Below the pieces are notes generated by a model. The model did no database searches. It was not told the origin of the DNA and saw only the letters and a program-made list of their open reading frames with translations. This document shows, piece after piece, positions 1 to 8,291 of a stretch of DNA of 64,000 nt; position 1 is the first letter of the stretch; every line of letters starts with the position of its first letter. Origin of the DNA: Nocardioides islandensis (GTDB taxonomy: Bacteria > Actinomycetota > Actinomycetes > Propionibacteriales > Nocardioidaceae); the NCBI RefSeq assembly GCF_015352455.1, contig NZ_JADKPN010000019.1:1-64000 (forward strand), written 5' to 3'. The translations under genes were made by a program, and so were the position numbers.

Positions 1-199
1 ACTCGTCGCTCGTCCCTCACGACGAGCCGCCAGACCCACCACGGCGGCGGGACCTCCTCGCTCCGCCGCTCGCGGTCCGGTCACGGGAGGATGGTGGAAA
101 AGCCACCACCTGCTGCGGTGACCCGCCCGGGGCGGTTGAGGTAACCCCACCTCGCGCGCAGACCACCCACGGGTCGTGGGCGTGGGACGGCGACCCGGG

Positions 200-303
200 C
201 CTGCCCTCCGGGGGCTAAAAGGGCTTGGCCGCGGCGCGCGCCGGCGGTCGCAAGCACAGGACCACGCCGTGCGACGCGCCGCCCCTGTCCCCCGGAGGGC
301 AGG
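200..303. repeat. 15-bp perfect inverted repeat, 74-bp spacing
   Basis: Arms CCTGCCCTCCGGGGG (200-214) and CCCCCGGAGGGCAGG (289-303) are perfect reverse complements. The spacer is long for a simple terminator and no T-run follows. It could be a dispersed-repeat remnant or a chance structure in GC-rich DNA. Confidence 0.5.
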
Positions 304-332
304 ACCGGGGCGCCGGCCGACGAACCGCAACC

Positions 333-370
333 CAAGCCCGCCGCAGGCGCACACAAGCCCGCCGCAGGCG
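333..370. repeat. Two tandem 17-bp direct repeats
   Basis: The 17-mer CAAGCCCGCCGCAGGCG occurs at 333-349 and again at 354-370, a 21-base period. The second copy ends two bases before the TAG stop of the minus-strand gene. Two units are far too few for a CRISPR array. Confidence 0.6.
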
Positions 371-371
371 A

Positions 372-737
372 CTAAAGACCCTGCTGCTTCCTGCGGCGGT
401 TGTAGTCGCGCATCCGCTGCGGCACGCCGACGACGGCGGCGTCGTACGAGGGGACCTGGTGCTTGTTGCAGAACTTGTGGGCCCAGTCGACCGACGGGAC
501 GCGGCGGCGGGTCCACTCACCGTCGTGGGCGACGAGCAGCAGGGTCACGTCGCTGACGGCGGTTCGGGGCTCGACGAACCCCTCGACGCCCTTGCGCGTG
601 GAGACGAACTCCAGCAGGTGCGTCTCGTCGGCGCCGTCGGAGGCGCGGACGCGGGTGGAGCCGGTGCGGGTGGCGTTCCGGGCGGGCCCACGCATCCTCG
701 TGGTGGTGCCCCTGCGGAACCGGTCGAACAACCCCAT
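372..737 (-). CDS. Small conserved hypothetical protein
   Basis: A 121-residue soluble protein, divergent from lpdA. The frame stays open further upstream, but the ATG at 735-737 (product beginning MGLFDRFRR) is the better start: the upstream extension is Arg/Pro-rich and would run into the lpdA promoter region. The middle part (residues about 30-90) has ordinary globular composition, with TLLLVAHDGEWTRRRVPS and an Asp-Trp-Ala-His stretch. The C terminus is basic. I recognise it only as a small actinobacterial protein seen beside the E3/E2 genes and cannot assign a function. Confidence 0.7.
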   Translation of the reverse strand: MGLFDRFRRGTTTRMRGPARNATRTGSTRVRASDGADETHLLEFVSTRKGVEGFVEPRTAVSDVTLLLVAHDGEWTRRRVPSVDWAHKFCNKHQVPSYDAAVVGVPQRMRDYNRRRKQQGL

Positions 738-910
738 GAGTCCTAGTGTGCCCTGCCGCCGGTCGGAAGGGGCGTCACGAGCGGCTCCGCGAGTGGTCGT
801 GCCGGGCACCCCTGGGACCCTTCTGGACACGAAAAGCAGAAGTGCAAGGATGGGTCGGGCCGACAGGCCGAACAGCAGAACTGCACACTCGTGGGAGCGG
901 AAGGACCAGC

Positions 911-2281
911 GTGGGAGCCGAGTTCGACGTACTCATCCTCGGGGCGGGATCGGGCGGTTACGCCTGCGCCCTGCGAGCGGCCCAGCTGGGGCTGAGCGTC
1001 GGGCTGGTCGAGAAGGGCAACCTCGGAGGCACCTGCCTCCACATCGGCTGCATCCCGACCAAGGCGCTGCTGCACGCCGCGGAGATCGCCGACTCCGCGC
1101 GCGACTCCGAGCAGTTCGGCGTGCGCGCGACCCTCGACGGCATCGACATGGCCGGCGTGAACTCCTACAAGGACGCCGTCGTCGCCCGGCTGTTCAAGGG
1201 TCTCTCCGGCCTCATCAAGGGCCGCGGCATCACCGTCATCGAGGGCGAGGGCCGGCTCACCGGACCGCGCGAGGTCACCGTCGACGGCACGGCGTACTCC
1301 GGCAAGAACGTCGTGCTGGCGTCCGGCTCGTACCCCCGCAGCCTGCCCGGCCTCGACATCGACGGCGAGCGGGTGATCACCTCCGAGCAGGCCCTGAGGC
1401 TGGACACGGTGCCGGGCTCGGTGGTGGTGCTGGGCGGCGGCGTGATCGGCGTGGAGTTCGCGAGCGTCTGGCGCTCCTTCGGCGCCGACGTGACGATCGT
1501 CGAGGCGCTCCCCCGGCTGGTCGCGGCCGAGGACGAGGCGTCCTCGAAGGTCCTCGAGCGCACGTTCAAGAAGCGCGGCATCGTGATGCGCACCGGCACC
1601 CCGTTCCAGTCGGTCAAGGTGACCGACGACGGCGTCGCGGTGACCGTCGAGGGCGGCGACGTCATCGAGGCCGAGCTGCTGCTCGTCGCGGTCGGCCGCG
1701 GCCCGTCGACCGACGGCCTGGGGTACGACGAGCAGGGCGTCACGATGGATCGCGGCTTCGTGCTCACCGACGACCGCTGCCACACCAACCTGGAGGGCGT
1801 GTACGCCGTCGGCGACATCGTCCCCGGCCTCCAGCTCGCGCACCGAGGCTTCCAGCAGGGCATCTTCGTCGCCGAGGACATCGCCGGGCTCGAGCCCGCG
1901 ACGATCGACGAGGCGGGCATCCCGCGCGTCACCTACTCCCACCCGGAGGTCGCGTCGGTCGGGCTCACTGAAGCGCAGGCGAGGGAGAAGTACGGCGACG
2001 TCGAGAGCCTCACCTACGACCTCGGCGGCAACGGCAAGAGCCAGATCCTCAAGACCCAAGGCTTCGTGAAGCTGGTCCGCCGCAAGGACGGCCCCGTCGT
2101 CGGCATCCACCTCGTCGGCGACCGCGTCGGCGAGCTGGTCGGCGAGGCCCAGCTGATCTACGGGTGGGAGGGGTACGCCGAGGACGTCGCCCCGCTCGTG
2201 CACGCCCACCCGACCCAGAACGAGGCCCTCGGCGAGGCCCACCTGGCGCTCGCCGGCAAGCCGCTGCACGCCCACTCGTAA
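911..2281 (+). CDS. lpdA: Dihydrolipoyl dehydrogenase (E3)
   Basis: A 456-residue flavoprotein that reoxidises the dihydrolipoyl groups of 2-oxoacid dehydrogenase complexes with NAD+. The N terminus carries the FAD-binding GAGSGGYACA motif, then the redox-active pair Cys42/Cys47 in GGTCLHIGCIP. A second nucleotide-binding motif, VVVLGGGVIGVEFAS, lies near residue 175 for NAD. The dimerisation domain ends with the active-site His-Pro-Thr region HAHPTQNEALGEA. The GTG at 911 was chosen because the FAD fold starts immediately after it; the in-frame extension upstream has low-complexity promoter-like composition. It lies 27 bases before sucB, so the two are probably co-transcribed. Confidence 0.95.
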   Translation: MGAEFDVLILGAGSGGYACALRAAQLGLSVGLVEKGNLGGTCLHIGCIPTKALLHAAEIADSARDSEQFGVRATLDGIDMAGVNSYKDAVVARLFKGLSGLIKGRGITVIEGEGRLTGPREVTVDGTAYSGKNVVLASGSYPRSLPGLDIDGERVITSEQALRLDTVPGSVVVLGGGVIGVEFASVWRSFGADVTIVEALPRLVAAEDEASSKVLERTFKKRGIVMRTGTPFQSVKVTDDGVAVTVEGGDVIEAELLLVAVGRGPSTDGLGYDEQGVTMDRGFVLTDDRCHTNLEGVYAVGDIVPGLQLAHRGFQQGIFVAEDIAGLEPATIDEAGIPRVTYSHPEVASVGLTEAQAREKYGDVESLTYDLGGNGKSQILKTQGFVKLVRRKDGPVVGIHLVGDRVGELVGEAQLIYGWEGYAEDVAPLVHAHPTQNEALGEAHLALAGKPLHAHS

Positions 2282-2308
2282 CCCCCACCACCCTCTCGAA
2301 GGAGCCTC

Positions 2309-4246
2309 ATGGCCACCGAAGTCACCCTCCCGGCGCTGGGCGAGTCCGTCACCGAGGGCACCGTCACCCGCTGGCTCAAGCAGGTCGGCGACGCGGTCGC
2401 GGTCGACGAGGCGCTGCTCGAGGTCTCCACCGACAAGGTCGACACCGAGATCCCCTCGCCGGTCGCCGGCACGCTGCTGGAGATCAAGGCGAGCGAGGAC
2501 GAGACCGTCGAGGTCGGCGCCGTCCTGGCGCTGATCGGCCAGGAGGGCGAGTCTGCGGGCTCCGACTCCGGCGGCGGGTCCGAGGCCGACTCGGCTGCGG
2601 AGGACGAGGGTGACGCGCAGGCCGAGGCGTCCGCCGAGAGCGGTGCCGAGAGTGGTGCCGAGCAGGAGACGCCGGCCGGGGAGGACACCCAGGAACAGCA
2701 GCCCGAGCAGCCGGAGCAGCCCGAGCAGCCGGCCGCCGAGCAGGAGCAGCCCTCGAGCGGTGGCGGGGGCGGGTCCGGGAAGACCACGTCGGTCACCCTG
2801 CCCGCGCTGGGCGAGTCGGTCACCGAGGGCACCGTCACCCGCTGGCTCAAGCAGGTCGGCGACGCGGTGGCCGTCGACGAGGCGCTGCTCGAGGTCTCCA
2901 CCGACAAGGTCGACACCGAGATCCCCTCGCCCGTCGCCGGCACGCTGCTCGAGATCAAGGTCAACGAGGACGAGACCGTCGAGGTCGGCGCCGAGCTCGC
3001 GGTGATCGGGGAGGCCGGTGAGTCTGCCGGCGCCGCCCCCTCCGGCGGCGACTCCGGCAGCGACCAGTCGCAGCGGGAGGAGGCGCCGGCCGAGGAGGAG
3101 AAGGCCGAGGAGGAGAAGGCCGAGGAGCCCGCCCCTGCCGCCGAGGCGGAGCCCGAGCAGCCGGCGGCCCAGGCGGCCGAGCCGGCTCGCGAAGAGCCGG
3201 CCGCCCCACAGGCTCCCGCCCCACAGGCTCCCGCCGCACCGGCCGGTCGTGACGAGTCGTCCGGCTACGTCACCCCGCTGGTGCGCAAGATGGCCACCCA
3301 GCACGGCGTCGACCTGGCCACCGTCACCGGCACCGGGGTGGGCGGTCGCATCCGCAAGCAGGACGTCCTGGACGCCGCCGCCCAGCAGGGCACCACCGCA
3401 GCGCCGCCCACGGCAGCCGCGGCGGCGGCCGCGAGCCCCGCCCCGGCGGCGCCCGCGGCTGCGGCTGCGGCGCCCGCGGCCCCGGTGGCCGCGACTGGAC
3501 CGGCGGCGCCGACGGCGTCGACGGCGCCGGCGACGCTGCGCGGCACGACCGAGAAGATGAGCCGGCTCCGCAAGGTGATCGCCACCCGGATGCTGGAGTC
3601 GCTGCAGACCAGCGCACAGCTGACCACGGTGGTCGAGGTCGACATCACGTCGGTGTCGCGGCTGCGCGACCAGGTGAAGGCCGACTTCGCCGGCCGCGAG
3701 GGGGTCAAGCTCTCGTTCATGCCGTTCTTCGCGAAGGCGACGATCGACGCACTCAAGGAGCACCCCAAGCTCAACGCGGCCATCGACACCGAGAAGGGCG
3801 AGGTCACCTACTACGACCGCGAGAACATCGCGATCGCCGTGGACACCGAACGCGGCCTGTTGACGCCGGTGATCAAGGACGCCGGCGACCTGTCGATCGC
3901 GGGTCTCGCCCGCAAGATCGCCGACGTCGCCGAGCGCACGCGCACCAACAAGATCACTCCCGACGAGCTGTCCGGTGGCACGTTCACGCTGACCAACACC
4001 GGCAGCCGTGGCGCCCTCTTCGACACCCCGATCATCAACCAGCCGCAGGTGGCTGTCCTCGGCACCGGCGCCGTCGTCAAGCGGGCGGTCGTGATCGACG
4101 ACCCGAACCTCGGTGAGACGATCGCGGTGCGCCAGATGGTCTACCTCGCCCTCACCTACGACCACCGGCTGGTCGACGGTGCGGACGCGGCGCGGTTCCT
4201 GAGCGACGTGAAGGCGCGGCTCGAGACCGGGACGTTCGAGGTCTAG
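2309..4246 (+). CDS. sucB: 2-oxoglutarate dehydrogenase E2, dihydrolipoyl succinyltransferase
   Basis: A 645-residue acyltransferase core subunit. Domain order: lipoyl domain 1 (residues 1-80, lipoyl-Lys43 in STDKVDT), acidic Glu/Gln/Pro linker (about 85-155), lipoyl domain 2 (158-237, Lys200), a second Glu/Ala/Pro linker, the peripheral E1/E3-binding domain (about 318-355, YVTPLVRKMA to GRIRKQDVL), an Ala/Pro-rich hinge, and the catalytic domain (about 410-645) ending with the DHRLVDG motif (His619, Asp623). The start ATG follows GAAGGAG. In actinobacteria this E2 can serve pyruvate and 2-oxoglutarate complexes; which one cannot be told here. The two lipoyl domains are nearly identical. Confidence 0.95.
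   Translation: MATEVTLPALGESVTEGTVTRWLKQVGDAVAVDEALLEVSTDKVDTEIPSPVAGTLLEIKASEDETVEVGAVLALIGQEGESAGSDSGGGSEADSAAEDEGDAQAEASAESGAESGAEQETPAGEDTQEQQPEQPEQPEQPAAEQEQPSSGGGGGSGKTTSVTLPALGESVTEGTVTRWLKQVGDAVAVDEALLEVSTDKVDTEIPSPVAGTLLEIKVNEDETVEVGAELAVIGEAGESAGAAPSGGDSGSDQSQREEAPAEEEKAEEEKAEEPAPAAEAEPEQPAAQAAEPAREEPAAPQAPAPQAPAAPAGRDESSGYVTPLVRKMATQHGVDLATVTGTGVGGRIRKQDVLDAAAQQGTTAAPPTAAAAAAASPAPAAPAAAAAAPAAPVAATGPAAPTASTAPATLRGTTEKMSRLRKVIATRMLESLQTSAQLTTVVEVDITSVSRLRDQVKADFAGREGVKLSFMPFFAKATIDALKEHPKLNAAIDTEKGEVTYYDRENIAIAVDTERGLLTPVIKDAGDLSIAGLARKIADVAERTRTNKITPDELSGGTFTLTNTGSRGALFDTPIINQPQVAVLGTGAVVKRAVVIDDPNLGETIAVRQMVYLALTYDHRLVDGADAARFLSDVKARLETGTFEV
2321..2989 (+). repeat. Internal duplication encoding the two lipoyl domains of sucB
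   Basis: The segment starting at 2321 (lipoyl domain 1) is repeated from 2792 (domain 2), an exact 471-base, 157-codon offset. A run of 56 residues from VTLPALGE to LLEIK is identical in both, and most codons match as well. Such nucleotide conservation between tandem domains suggests a recent duplication or ongoing gene conversion. Confidence 0.85.
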
Positions 4247-4251
4247 GGCGC

Positions 4252-5148
4252 GTGCACGTCCTCGTCGCCGGCGCGTCCGGGTTCCTCGGCCGTCACCTGG
4301 TCGAGGCCCTCCGGGCCCGCGGCGACCAGGTACGCACCCTCACGCGCTCCGCGCCGAAGGGCGTCGACGAGGTCGCGTGGGACCCCGCGAGCGGCAAGCT
4401 CGACCCCTCCGCGCTCGACGATGTCGACGTCGTGGTGAACGTCGCGGGTTCGCCGACCCTCGGCAACCCGCACTCCGGGACGTGGGCCCGCGAGCTCCGG
4501 GAGAGCCGCGTCTCCACCACCCGCACCCTGGCCGAGGCGATCGCCGAGCACCCCGGCCGACCGGCGTTCCTCGCCCAGAACGGCGTCGGCTGGTACGGCG
4601 ACCACGGCCCGGAGGTCATCACCGAGGCCTCCGACAGCCGGGGGGACGCCTTCATGACCCAGGTGTCCCGCGACTGGCAGGACGCCGCGACGCCGGCCGT
4701 CGACGCAGGCGCGCGGGTGTGCTTCCTCCGTACCGTGCCCGTCTACGACCGCACCTCGCCGCCGCTCAAGCAGCTCCTCCTCATGTTCAAGCTCGGACTC
4801 GGTGCCCAACTGTCCGACGGGCGGCAGTTCTTCCCGGTGATCTCGTTGCGCGACTGGGTCGGCGCGGCCGTGCACCTCGCCCACGACCCGTCGGTCAGCG
4901 GCCCGGTGAACATGTGCGCCCCCCGCACCCCGACCAACGCCGAGTTCACCCAGTCGCTCGCGAGCGCGCTGCACCGCAAGGCGCTGCTCCGCGTCCCGGC
5001 GTTCGTGATCCGGCCGGGCGCCGGCCGGATGGCCAACGAGGTGCTCGGCTCGCTCAACGTCACGCCCGAGGTGCTGGACAAGGCCGGCTTCGAGTTCCAC
5101 GACCAGGACGTCGACGACGTGCTGGCCACCGCTCTCGCCCGCCCGTGA
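4252..5148 (+). CDS. TIGR01777-type epimerase-like protein (YfcH family)
   Basis: A 298-residue protein with an atypical short-chain dehydrogenase fold. The N terminus HVLVAGASGFLGRHLVEAL is the NAD(P)-binding glycine-rich motif; the family signatures VAWDP, VNVAGSP and QNGVGWYG follow, and a C-terminal DUF1731-like segment ends near residue 290. Family members resemble sugar-nucleotide epimerases but have no settled reaction. GTG start, 5 bases after the sucB stop; its own stop overlaps the next start (GTGA), so it sits in the lpdA-sucB operon. Confidence 0.88.
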   Translation: MHVLVAGASGFLGRHLVEALRARGDQVRTLTRSAPKGVDEVAWDPASGKLDPSALDDVDVVVNVAGSPTLGNPHSGTWARELRESRVSTTRTLAEAIAEHPGRPAFLAQNGVGWYGDHGPEVITEASDSRGDAFMTQVSRDWQDAATPAVDAGARVCFLRTVPVYDRTSPPLKQLLLMFKLGLGAQLSDGRQFFPVISLRDWVGAAVHLAHDPSVSGPVNMCAPRTPTNAEFTQSLASALHRKALLRVPAFVIRPGAGRMANEVLGSLNVTPEVLDKAGFEFHDQDVDDVLATALARP

Positions 5149-6017
5149 CCACCCGCCGTACCCACGACCGCTCGACGGTCGCCGAGCTCATCGCCGCCAT
5201 GACGGCGTGGCCGCACCCGGACCGCGTCGCGGCCGGCCTGCACGTCGGCGACCTCGGGTGGCACCTCAGGCTCGACGACGACGCCCTCGAGAACGCGTTC
5301 GTGGGCTGGTGGGAGGGCGACGACCTGCAAGCGGTGGCGCTGCTCGAGGACGTGGTCGGCCGCTTCGCCGTCCGACCCGGCCTGGAGCGCGACGCCGCGC
5401 TCGGCGAGCAGCTCGCCGCGGAGTGCCGGTGGCTCGCTGACACTCATCGCGGCGACGCGGTGTACGCCGAGCTGCGCGCCGAGGCTGCGGCCCGCCGGAT
5501 CCTGGTCGGCGAGGGCTGGTCGCTCGACCCGGAACCGTGGGTAGCCCTGCACGCGGACCTGGACCGCTGGCAGCCGCGTGTCGACCTCGACGGGGTGTCC
5601 CTCGAGGCGGCCGCCGACGCCGTGGCCGAGCGCGTCGCGGTGCAGCGGGCAGGCTTCGAGAACTCCACCTTCACCGCCGAGGCGTGGTCGCGGCTGGCCG
5701 CAGGCCCGGCCTACCGGCGCGACCTCGACGTCGTCCTGCGCGCCGACGGCGAGGCGGTCGCGATCGGCACGGCGTGGCTGGCCGGCGAGGGAGCCACCGC
5801 GATCCTCGAGCCCGTGGCCACGCACCAGGACCACCGAGGCCGCGGGTTCGGCGTGCGCGTCGTCACCGCCCTGATCAGCCGGCTGCGTCACCTCGGCGCC
5901 TCCGGCGTGACGGTGTGCACCCCGCTGGACTACACGGGTGCGATCGCGACGTACCGCGCCGCCGGCCTCGCGCCCGTCGAGCACCTCTCGTCACTCGTGG
6001 GTCAGTCCGCTCGATAG
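5145..6017 (+). CDS. GNAT family N-acetyltransferase
   Basis: A 290-residue protein whose GTG start overlaps the previous stop by 4 bases (GTGA), implying translational coupling. The C-terminal half (about 165-285) is a GNAT fold with the acetyl-CoA loop HQDHRGRGFGVRVVTALI, matching the Q/RxxGxG/A pattern. The N-terminal ~150 residues form a separate domain with AAAR and WSLDPEPWVALH segments, so it may be a two-lobed GNAT. The substrate is unknown. It ends convergently, overlapping the next minus-strand gene by 16 bases. Confidence 0.85.
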   Translation: MTTRRTHDRSTVAELIAAMTAWPHPDRVAAGLHVGDLGWHLRLDDDALENAFVGWWEGDDLQAVALLEDVVGRFAVRPGLERDAALGEQLAAECRWLADTHRGDAVYAELRAEAAARRILVGEGWSLDPEPWVALHADLDRWQPRVDLDGVSLEAAADAVAERVAVQRAGFENSTFTAEAWSRLAAGPAYRRDLDVVLRADGEAVAIGTAWLAGEGATAILEPVATHQDHRGRGFGVRVVTALISRLRHLGASGVTVCTPLDYTGAIATYRAAGLAPVEHLSSLVGQSAR

Positions 6018-6508
6018 GCCTCCTCCACCTGCCAGCGACCGTCCTCCCGCACGAGCACGACGCGGCGTTGCGTCGGCTGGTCCCGGGGCAGCGTCCAGCC
6101 GCGCTCCCCCGACCGGGCGACCGCACCGAGCAGGACGTCGGTGACCTCGACCACCAGCCGCCGGGCCGTGCGGCGCAGCACGGCAGCACCGAGCACCTGG
6201 GTGCGCATGCCGGTCACCCGGAGGCCGCGGGCGACGTAGGCCCGGAGCGCCGCCACGTCGGCGGCACCGGTGCGCGAGCCGGGGACGTACAAGCCGGCCA
6301 GGCCCGCGGGGTCCCCCCGGGCGTAGGCGCGGGCCCTGCGCTCGTCCCAGGCGCGCAGGAGCCGCACCGCCTCGCTCTCCACACCTGGGCTCACGGCGCT
6401 CGCGGCCGGCCGCTCGTCGCCACCGGCGGCCACGACGACGGCGGTCACCCCCGTCAGCAACCCGAGCACGACGGACGCCACCAGCACCCGGAGCGGCAGT
6501 CGCCTCAT
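6002..6508 (-). CDS. Secreted or membrane-anchored hypothetical protein
   Basis: A 168-residue protein starting at the ATG at 6506-6508 (MRRLPLRVLVASVVLGLL), which gives a basic N terminus and one hydrophobic segment (residues about 5-28) acting as signal or anchor. The exported part has a helix with WDERRARAYARGD, then alternating strands, resembling the SnoaL/NTF2-like lipoprotein-type domains common in actinobacteria (DERRARAYA followed by a final WQVEEAY strand). No catalytic residues are evident. Its last 16 bases overlap the convergent GNAT gene. Confidence 0.75.
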   Translation of the reverse strand: MRRLPLRVLVASVVLGLLTGVTAVVVAAGGDERPAASAVSPGVESEAVRLLRAWDERRARAYARGDPAGLAGLYVPGSRTGAADVAALRAYVARGLRVTGMRTQVLGAAVLRRTARRLVVEVTDVLLGAVARSGERGWTLPRDQPTQRRVVLVREDGRWQVEEAYRAD

Positions 6509-6576
6509 GACTCCCAGGGTGGACCGGATCTCCGGCGGGCGTCGGCGCTCATCCACAGGTCGCTACCGTGGGTGCT

Positions 6577-7293
6577 GTGACGTTGGAGTTCCGGCACGCC
6601 GGCACCGTCGAGTACCTCGAGGCCTGGGACCTCCAGCGCGAGGTGCACGCGCGTGTGGCGGCCGGCGAGCAGCCGCCGACCGTGCTGCTGCTCGAGCACC
6701 CGCCCGTGTTCACGGCCGGCAAGCGCACCGATCCCTCCGAGCGCCCGGTCGACCCCGGTGGCGCGGCGGTCATCGACGTGGACCGCGGCGGCAAGATCAC
6801 GTTCCACGGGCCGGGCCAGCTGGTCGGGTATCCGATCGTGCGGCTCCCGGACCACGTCCTGGTGGTCGACTACGTCCGTCGCGTCGAGGAGGCGCTGATC
6901 GGCGTGTGCCGCGACCTCGGCGTGACGACCGCACGCGTCCCCGGCCGCAGCGGCGTCTGGCTCCAGGCCGACCCGGCGCGCGGCCTCGCCGAGCGCAAGA
7001 TCGCCGCGATCGGCATCCGGGTGGGGCGCGGCACCACGATGCACGGCTTCGCGCTCAACTGCGACGTGGACCTCGGGTGGTACGACCGGTTCGTCCCCTG
7101 CGGCATCGCGGACGCCGGCGTCACGTCCCTCACCGAGGAGCTGGGTCGTCGCGTCACCGTCGCCGACGTGCTGCCCTCCGTGGAGCGGCACCTGACCGAG
7201 ATGCTGGCGTGGGCGCCGTACGACGCCACGCCCGACTACGAGCCGCGTCCGGAGCCCGGCCGCGGACCTCGGATCGAGCTGCTGACCCCTTAG
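6577..7293 (+). CDS. lipB: Octanoyl-[acyl-carrier-protein]:protein N-octanoyltransferase
   Basis: About 238 residues. It transfers octanoate from ACP to the lipoyl lysine of E2 and GcvH, the first step of lipoylation; LipA then inserts sulfur. Hallmarks: RGGKITFHGPGQLVGYP (residues about 66-82), PGRSGVWL, the catalytic lysine region ERKIAAIGIRV, and HGFALNCDVDL followed by the active-site Cys in FVPCGI. The GTG at 6577 is preferred because homologues begin close to this Leu-Glu-Phe strand; a GTG at 6568 in the same frame is equally possible. It serves the SucB lipoyl domains encoded just upstream. Confidence 0.93.
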   Translation: MTLEFRHAGTVEYLEAWDLQREVHARVAAGEQPPTVLLLEHPPVFTAGKRTDPSERPVDPGGAAVIDVDRGGKITFHGPGQLVGYPIVRLPDHVLVVDYVRRVEEALIGVCRDLGVTTARVPGRSGVWLQADPARGLAERKIAAIGIRVGRGTTMHGFALNCDVDLGWYDRFVPCGIADAGVTSLTEELGRRVTVADVLPSVERHLTEMLAWAPYDATPDYEPRPEPGRGPRIELLTP

Positions 7294-7344
7294 GACGTGG
7301 CTCCTTACTCCCCGCCTGCTGCGCGTCGAGTACGGCGCCACGCC

Positions 7345-7854
7345 CTAGCCGTCGCGCTGCGCCCGGTAGTGGTCCGCCATCGCCGGGAAGTAGTCGCGCT
7401 CGAAGTCGGCGGTCTCCGGCGGGACGCCGCCGGTCTCGACGGCGACGAGGCGGTCCAGGTAGTACTCCCAGCCGGGGCCGACGCTGAGCGAGTCCTCGTG
7501 GTCGAGTTCGGGCTGGCTGAACGCCAGCGTGGTCACTCCGTCCGCCTCCGACAGGGCGACGTCGAGGTACCAGACGTACGGGCCGACGTTGGACGTCACC
7601 TTGAGCGAGTGGGGCGGGTCGCACTCGCGGATCTCCATCTGCTCGTAGGACGCCTGGTCGCCCTCGAACCCCATCCGGAACGAGACCCGGCCGGTCGCCG
7701 GGTCACCGGTCCAGGTGCCCAGCCACCGGCCGAGACGCTCGGGCTCGGTGATGGCCGCCCACACGTCCTCCACGGGTGCCTCGAAGGTGCGGGCGACGAA
7801 GAGCGTGAGGCGTTCGCCCTCGCGCTCGATCCGGCCTGTCGGCGTGCGGGTCAT
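7345..7854 (-). CDS. SRPBCC (AHSA1-type) domain protein
   Basis: A 169-residue protein of the START/Bet v1-like superfamily (activator of Hsp90 ATPase homologue type). The N-terminal strand LTLFVARTFEAPVEDVWAAIT and the following LGRWLGTW are the usual signature; a long C-terminal helix with EYYLDRLVAVE closes the cavity. These small hydrophobic-ligand-binding proteins are typically encoded with an ArsR repressor, as here. The upstream ArsR stop and this ATG overlap by 4 bases, so the pair is one transcript. The ligand is unknown. Confidence 0.9.
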   Translation of the reverse strand: MTRTPTGRIEREGERLTLFVARTFEAPVEDVWAAITEPERLGRWLGTWTGDPATGRVSFRMGFEGDQASYEQMEIRECDPPHSLKVTSNVGPYVWYLDVALSEADGVTTLAFSQPELDHEDSLSVGPGWEYYLDRLVAVETGGVPPETADFERDYFPAMADHYRAQRDG

Positions 7855-8207
7855 GCGGTCTCCTGGCGTGGATGGGGTGACGTACGGCGGTCGCGGGAGG
7901 TGCGCCGTACCTCGGTGGCGAGCGCATCGAGGGACGGGGACGTGACGGGGGTGGCGGCCAGGACGAGGCGCTCCAGCAGCGCCTGGACCGGCGCGAGGCC
8001 GGCGACCGACAGCCCGTAGTGCCGCTCGCGGCCGCGGTCCTCGGCCGTCACCAGCCCCGCCTCGGCGAGCACCCGCAGGTGCTTGCTGATCGCCGGCCGC
8101 GAGACGGCGTGCTGGGCGGCCAGGTCGACGACGCGCACCGGCCGCCGGGCGACCTCCTCGAGGATCGCGCGGCGGACCGGGTCGGCGATCGCCGCGAAGG
8201 CATCCAT
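7851..8207 (-). CDS. ArsR family winged-helix repressor
   Basis: A 118-residue regulator. MDAFAAIADPVRRAILEEV is the family's N-terminal helix pair, and VVDLAAQHAVSRPAISKHLRVLAEAGLV the helix-turn-helix (residues about 27-55), followed by the wing EDRGRERHYGL. It lacks the CxC metal site of ArsR/SmtB sensors and belongs to the non-metal branch linked to SRPBCC proteins. A palindrome 9-26 bases upstream of its ATG is a likely autoregulatory operator. It overlaps the SRPBCC gene by 4 bases. Confidence 0.92.
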   Translation of the reverse strand: MDAFAAIADPVRRAILEEVARRPVRVVDLAAQHAVSRPAISKHLRVLAEAGLVTAEDRGRERHYGLSVAGLAPVQALLERLVLAATPVTSPSLDALATEVRRTSRDRRTSPHPRQETA

Positions 8208-8215
8208 GCCGGAAA

Positions 8216-8233
8216 GGTAACTCTGGAGTTACC
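8216..8233. promoter_or_regulatory. Palindromic operator of the ArsR-SRPBCC operon
   Basis: GGTAACTC (8216-8223) and GAGTTACC (8226-8233) are perfect inverted half-sites with a 2-base spacer, just upstream of the minus-strand ArsR start at 8207. Size, symmetry and position fit an ArsR-type dimer site. That it is bound by this ArsR is inference. Confidence 0.65.
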
Positions 8234-8291
8234 AGTTGGCAAGCGACCGCGATACCCGGCCGGTTGGCCTTCCCGCGTAGAGTTGGGCGAC

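Larger units (their letters stand above)
1..371. other. Gene-free left edge with repeats
   Basis: I see no convincing gene in these 371 bases. Open frames exist on both strands but have the arginine/proline-rich composition of antisense or non-coding GC-rich DNA and no recognisable domain. The stretch holds a 15-base inverted repeat (200-214 with 289-303) and a 17-base direct repeat (333-349 and 354-370) that abuts the stop codon of the next gene. A gene truncated by the window edge cannot be excluded for the first 80 bases. Confidence 0.5.

Noticed and set aside
81..356. Small minus-strand frame at the left edge
   Set aside because: Its composition is that of non-coding GC-rich DNA, it crosses the inverted repeat and has no homologous motif.
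333..370. Start of a CRISPR array
   Set aside because: There are only two 17-base units with a 4-base gap, no spacers and no cas genes.
743..4165. Very long open frame (about 1140 codons) on the minus strand opposite lpdA and sucB
   Set aside because: It is antisense to two clear enzymes and has the Arg/Leu/Gly/Asp-biased composition of GC-rich antisense DNA, with no domain.
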